This document shows, piece after piece, positions 60,737 to 64,000 of a stretch of DNA of 64,000 nucleotides. Source of the DNA: Autumnicola musiva (lineage in GTDB: Bacteria > Bacteroidota > Bacteroidia > Flavobacteriales > Flavobacteriaceae); contig NZ_JAVRHK010000003.1 of assembly GCF_031846585.1 (NCBI RefSeq), positions 124,001-188,000 on the forward strand, read 5' to 3'. The position numbers and the translations under genes are program-made. Under the pieces are notes generated by a model. That model was not told the origin of the DNA, made no database searches, and saw nothing but the letters and a program-made list of their open reading frames with translations. How positions within the stretch are numbered: position 1 is the first letter of the stretch; the number at the start of each line of letters is the position of its first letter.

Positions 60737-61321
60737 CTATTTGTTGATGAGATCATTAATTTTCATATACTGGAGTAAAATAATTGTTTTACCATCTTTA
60801 ATTTCACCATTTGCTATTTTATTATAGGCTTCTTCAAAATCCATTTCCAGTACTTCAATATCCTCCTGTTCCTCTGCCAGGCCACCTCCCTCGCTAACCT
60901 TCATTTCTTCGGAATATTCCCCAACAAAAAAATGGATGAGCTCTGTAACCGAACCAGGTGACATATAAGATTCAAAAATTTTTCTGGCTTTGGGAATACG
61001 GTAACCGGTTTCCTCCTCGGTTTCTTTTATAATACAGGCTTCAGGGTAATCTTTATCCAAAAGGCCTGCACAGGCTTCAATCATCATCCCTCCGGGATTG
61101 TTGTTGAGATAGGTGGGCAGGCGAAACTGTCTTGTAAGAATTACCTTTTTTGTAGTCCTGTTGTATAAGAGGATACAAGCTCCGTCCCCACGGTCATAAG
61201 CCTCGCGATTTTGTGTTTGCCATTCTCCACGGCGGGTCTGGTATTCGTAGGTTATTTCGTTTAAAAGAGCCCAACGATTGGAGAGGACTTCGGTTTTCTT
61301 AAGTTTTATTTTGCGACTCAC
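60737..61321 (-). CDS. NUDIX hydrolase, NudK-like (GDP-mannose pyrophosphatase group)
   Basis: This NUDIX protein is counted from GTG 61321, giving about 194 residues, close to NudK (191). The longer frame starts at a TTG (61372) and adds residues with no family match. The NUDIX box is GLLDKDYPEACII-KETEEETGY, where the NudK-type spacing is kept but the first Glu is Tyr; the Glu cluster near the end (EETG) is intact. Flanking blocks are NREAYDRGDGACILLYN and ESYMSPGSVTELIHFFVGEY. It should hydrolyse a nucleoside diphosphate sugar; the exact sugar is uncertain. Confidence 0.82.
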   Translation of the reverse strand: MSRKIKLKKTEVLSNRWALLNEITYEYQTRRGEWQTQNREAYDRGDGACILLYNRTTKKVILTRQFRLPTYLNNNPGGMMIEACAGLLDKDYPEACIIKETEEETGYRIPKARKIFESYMSPGSVTELIHFFVGEYSEEMKVSEGGGLAEEQEDIEVLEMDFEEAYNKIANGEIKDGKTIILLQYMKINDLINK

Positions 61322-61436
61322 TTTTTTTAAAATTTGTTGCTCAGCACACTGCGGAAAGAATATGGGCAACAATGTTAATCATGTTATGTTAGATTTTCTA
61401 ACGCAAAGCATAAAATTAAGGAGACAAATACTAGCA

Positions 61437-62006
61437 TCAATATACTTTAAGTTTATATTTAGTTAATAATCCCAAAATATTCTCCTGTGAAAATTTTGCA
61501 TTTGCTAAGCTATTTTGTTCAGGATCTATAGAAAAATGGTGGGCGCTCCTAAAGTCTGCCTTTTCTAAATTGGTATGCCCAAAGCTGGCGTTAGTAAAAT
61601 CCACTTCAGTAAAATTTGCACCTGAACAATCTGCTCCTGAAAATTCCACCTGTTGCATTTTACAGTTTTTGAAAACAGTTTTCGGGATTTTGAGCTGAAA
61701 GAAAGAAGAGAAGCTAAGATCGCAATTTTCAAAGCTGAAGGAAAGCAGAAAATCATCACATTCCTCAAACCGCAATCCCAGCATCTTGCAGCTGGAAAAT
61801 TTACAATCCCTTAAAGCAGCATTATTTAAATTCGCCGTGCTAAAATCGCATTCCTGAAAAGTACATTCTGAAAAAATGATACCGGCTAACTTAACATCAG
61901 AAAAATTACAGGTTTTAAAATGGCAGTTCTCATATTCATTTTTTAAAGGGGAGTTTTTAAAATCCAGTTGTTCAAACTCCTGATCCCAGGCTATGTTTTC
62001 TTCCAT
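61437..62006 (-). CDS. pentapeptide repeat protein
   Basis: This 189-residue protein, counted from ATG 62006, has A(D/N)LXX-like five-residue repeats almost throughout: FKTCNFSDVKLAGIIFSECT, DCKFSSCKMLGLRFEEC, CSGANFTEVDFTNASFGHTN and LEKADFRSAHH. They build a right-handed quadrilateral beta-helix. Such proteins can mimic DNA and block gyrase (Qnr-like), but many have other roles; nothing here shows which. Cys residues are frequent. A TTG start seven codons upstream is possible. It lies 21 bp after the NIPSNAP gene. Confidence 0.85.
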   Translation of the reverse strand: MEENIAWDQEFEQLDFKNSPLKNEYENCHFKTCNFSDVKLAGIIFSECTFQECDFSTANLNNAALRDCKFSSCKMLGLRFEECDDFLLSFSFENCDLSFSSFFQLKIPKTVFKNCKMQQVEFSGADCSGANFTEVDFTNASFGHTNLEKADFRSAHHFSIDPEQNSLANAKFSQENILGLLTKYKLKVY

Positions 62007-62027
62007 TTGTGTATAATTGTCTTTCAA

Positions 62028-62816
62028 CTAGTATGCTGAATACTCTGTTGGATATAAAAAAGTAATATCAATATGCGAGACATTATCTGCATATTCCTTT
62101 TTTGCACTCAGTTCTTTCCATTCGGGAGCATCAGAAAAATTTTGCCAGTGCTGTTCACGACTATCGCTGTTGGAGAATGTAGTCATATACATTAGATTTG
62201 GCATTGCCGGGCCGGAGATCACTTCTCCGTAGAACACCGCATTAAAGCCAAGTTTATCAAATAATTTCACCTCTCCGCCTTTATTGAACATTTCTAATTT
62301 ATTTCTGAAATACTTTCCGGTAGGGGACTGGTAACTCCTTAATTCGTACACCCGTTCTTTCCGTGGAGATTCAAATGACGGGGTTTGTACAACAGGATGA
62401 TCTTTAAAAGCTTTCAAAATAATGGACTGGAATCGTAAATAGGGCCTGTTGTTATGGGAAGATTCTAAATATTCACGGCCATTTTGCCTGTAATTCTTAT
62501 TCTCCGCCAGGTTTTTTTCCAGGTTTACCCATTGCTCCAGGGAGTTAAAAGGAAGAAGAATATAAATTTGTTTCAGGCTGTCATCTTTGCTTTCCTCTCT
62601 GGGCTTGAAAACGCCCACTTCATTAATTCCTATTTCCGCTAAGGCAGGTAAATAGGCATTCTTGAAAAAATCCTCCGTTCTTTGCAGCTGTTCTTTGGTT
62701 TCAAAACTATATATTTTTAACTGATAAAATTCCTGTCTTTTTTCCTGAGCTTTTACTGAACTGAAAAGGCAGCAAATCAGCATCAGTACACTAAGGCTGA
62801 GAGTTGTTTTTTTCAA
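62028..62816 (-). CDS. NIPSNAP family secreted protein
   Basis: This 262-residue protein has a signal peptide (about 1-23, ending VKAQ). Two ferredoxin-like NIPSNAP domains follow. The first starts EFYQLKIYSFETKEQLQRTE (about 29-48), the second VYELRSYQSPTGKYFRNKLE (about 158-177), and the pattern of each ends near LYMTTFSNSDSREQHW. NIPSNAP proteins have no settled function in bacteria. The pentapeptide gene follows after 21 bp, so an operon is likely. Confidence 0.85.
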   Translation of the reverse strand: MKKTTLSLSVLMLICCLFSSVKAQEKRQEFYQLKIYSFETKEQLQRTEDFFKNAYLPALAEIGINEVGVFKPREESKDDSLKQIYILLPFNSLEQWVNLEKNLAENKNYRQNGREYLESSHNNRPYLRFQSIILKAFKDHPVVQTPSFESPRKERVYELRSYQSPTGKYFRNKLEMFNKGGEVKLFDKLGFNAVFYGEVISGPAMPNLMYMTTFSNSDSREQHWQNFSDAPEWKELSAKKEYADNVSHIDITFLYPTEYSAY

Positions 62817-62873
62817 ATTTCCTGAAATTAGATTAATAATTATAGAGACTGTTAAATTACAAAAACAAATAGG

Positions 62874-63446
62874 TTATTGATACTGTTTAGGATTTGCTAA
62901 AATAAATTCTTCCAGGACTTCCCAGTTTTTCCCGTTATGTCTGAAAAGAATGAATTTTTCAGCAGAAAAAGTAGCTTCAAATTTACGCATTTTGAACTGT
63001 GCCCAGGCCTTAAAAAAATTCTGTTTTTTGAGGTCTCGCGTGGCAACAGTAATATGAGGATGGAAATTTGAAGTTTTTTCCATCTCGCCCAATATGAAAT
63101 TTGCTTTCAGCGCCTCCTGGATTTTGTGGTGCATTGAATTTACAGGTTCAGGATTAATTACATTTATAAATATGGTATGGTTGGAAAATTTTCCATAGCC
63201 CGATAAGTGAACTTTGGAAATATTTTCTTTTTCAGCAATTTTTTGAAGTATCCTAACAAGTACTTCTTCTTTTTCTTCATTTAGGCGGAAGGGAATTTGA
63301 AGAGTGATATGTGCGGGTAGTTTTAATGCTTTTGAAGAGTCGTAATTCCTCTTAATATCAAGTTTAATATTTCTGATTTTTTCTTCAAGTTCATCATTGG
63401 GAACAATTGCAATAAAATAAAGTTGACCTGAGTTATTCTGCGGCAT
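62874..63446 (-). CDS. 2'-5' RNA ligase-like 2H phosphoesterase
   Basis: This 190-residue protein is of the 2H phosphoesterase superfamily. The two catalytic HxT motifs are His46-Ile-Thr48 (LPAHITLQIP) and His131-Ile-Thr133 (HPHITVATRD). It should hydrolyse or ligate 2',3'-cyclic phosphate or 2'-5' phosphodiester bonds in RNA. Length and spacing fit LigT/YjcG-type enzymes. It lies 18 bp after the CHAD gene on the same strand, and co-transcription is likely. Confidence 0.87.
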   Translation of the reverse strand: MPQNNSGQLYFIAIVPNDELEEKIRNIKLDIKRNYDSSKALKLPAHITLQIPFRLNEEKEEVLVRILQKIAEKENISKVHLSGYGKFSNHTIFINVINPEPVNSMHHKIQEALKANFILGEMEKTSNFHPHITVATRDLKKQNFFKAWAQFKMRKFEATFSAEKFILFRHNGKNWEVLEEFILANPKQYQ

Positions 63447-63464
63447 GTATCTTGATTTTTAAAC

Positions 63465-64000
63465 TTAATTCCAGTTAATCCTGATATATTGCTTAGTTCT
63501 TTTTTTAAAAAATTTAGGTTTTTCTGCGTATACCAGCCCACCCTGTAATTCTGCCTCAATTCTAAGGTGATCACTATATTCTTTAATCAGGGCATGCAGG
63601 ATTTCAGTTTGCTTTTCATCGTTAAGATGAAGTTCGGTAGCTTTTATTTTTTCATTTAAAATCATTAAATCATGGTCATCCCCAAGCAAATCTGCCAGAA
63701 TATGCACTTCATCTGCCCAGGTTGTGAAAAATTTTGGCCAAAGATTTTCCAGTAGCTGTATTTGGTGCCACAGGTATTTCGCCCGTTTTCGCCATTCATG
63801 AAAATTGTTAGCATTGGGATCGGCGTAAGCCTCCTCCAGGGCATTTCTCCCGCGCTCGTAAGTCCTTTTTATAGAAGGAAGAACTATGGTAAGATCGGCA
63901 GATTTTACCGGCCATTCGGTAAAGTTTTCACGGGCAGTTTCAAATTGTTCAACAAGATATTCTGAAAAGAAATTCTTCTCCTTCAGGTTTTCTTCCAGTT
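63465..64000 (-). CDS. CHAD domain protein (5' end outside window)
   Basis: The visible 177 residues or so are the C-terminal part of a CHAD domain. The helical bundle shows NNFHEWRKRAKYLWHQIQLL (a basic helix binding polyphosphate) and LADLLGDDHDLMILNEKI, both typical of the family. CHAD proteins bind inorganic polyphosphate. The tail ends KKRTKQYIRINWN. The start lies beyond base 64000, so any N-terminal CYTH (triphosphate-tunnel) domain cannot be excluded. The 2H phosphoesterase gene follows after 18 bp. Confidence 0.83.
   Translation of the reverse strand, partial: LEENLKEKNFFSEYLVEQFETARENFTEWPVKSADLTIVLPSIKRTYERGRNALEEAYADPNANNFHEWRKRAKYLWHQIQLLENLWPKFFTTWADEVHILADLLGDDHDLMILNEKIKATELHLNDEKQTEILHALIKEYSDHLRIEAELQGGLVYAEKPKFFKKRTKQYIRINWN

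Noticed and set aside
61437..62006. Qnr-type quinolone resistance protein
   Set aside because: Pentapeptide repeats are shared by many unrelated proteins; no Qnr-specific loops are apparent.

Overview
The window is AT-rich chromosomal DNA from a member of the Bacteroidota, most likely a marine or soil Flavobacteriaceae close to Gramella/Christiangramia, Salegentibacter or Zunongwangia. The evidence is the promoter style (TTG near -33 with a TAnnTTTG box near -7), the rare Shine-Dalgarno sequences, the many short lipoprotein signal peptides, a TonB-type outer-membrane receptor, the L28-L33-DUF4295-FtsY gene order, and the bacillithiol enzyme BshC. The genus is inferred from general resemblance and was not computed. 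I found no tRNA or rRNA gene, CRISPR array, prophage or origin. The only mobile element is one inactivated IS982-type insertion sequence.

Layout. 1-6.5 kb: a truncated thioesterase gene, a glutamine cyclotransferase lipoprotein, the small SRP RNA, a short-chain dehydrogenase, a small transaldolase, a thioredoxin-fold lipoprotein and an ABC-F ATPase. 6.5-7.6 kb: the IS982 element, which has a 5-bp target duplication and a transposase split by one stop codon; it landed between the ABC-F gene and its terminator. 7.6-16.9 kb: an outer-membrane receptor, a CoA-binding protein, a sodium/solute symporter, RecR, a lipoyl-dependent acyltransferase, a fasciclin lipoprotein, an exonuclease and a FAH-family hydrolase. 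16.9-20.3 kb: an orphan HPt protein, CinA, the two ribosomal proteins with a 50-residue DUF4295 protein, and FtsY. 20.4-28 kb: a secreted amidase, RimO, class I aldolase, an erythromycin-esterase homologue and two membrane-associated proteins.

28-29.4 kb holds a compact, unusually AT-rich two-gene module: a PIN-domain nuclease overlapping an unrecognised 26-kDa protein. It has its own promoter box and terminator and is the best candidate here for an undescribed system. 29.4-38.9 kb: an M16 peptidase, a Ca/Na antiporter, a secreted M14 carboxypeptidase, BshC and a PLP decarboxylase. 38.98-40.2 kb is crowded with interspersed palindromic repeats around a DUF2071 gene. 40.2-47.6 kb: a SIMPL protein, GuaA, a LysM/periplasmic-binding protein, OsmC, a DUF922 protein, a flavin oxidoreductase and MnmA, whose promoter overlaps a tandem repeat. 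47.7-52 kb: a lipocalin-like lipoprotein, YidC and PyrG. 52-53.6 kb: a coupled signalling operon whose sensor has a phosphoacceptor domain but no ATPase. 53.6-64 kb: an AhpD-like protein, a GH3-family enzyme, small secreted proteins, transporters, a NUDIX hydrolase, and pentapeptide, NIPSNAP, 2H and truncated CHAD proteins.

Functionally the window is mostly housekeeping. Protein targeting is represented three times (SRP RNA, FtsY, YidC). Translation accuracy and tRNA modification appear as RimO, MnmA and the ABC-F factor, and nucleotide synthesis as GuaA and PyrG. Orphan phosphorelay pieces (HPt at 16.9 kb; DHp-only sensor plus receiver at 52-53.6 kb) suggest a phosphorelay whose kinase lies elsewhere.
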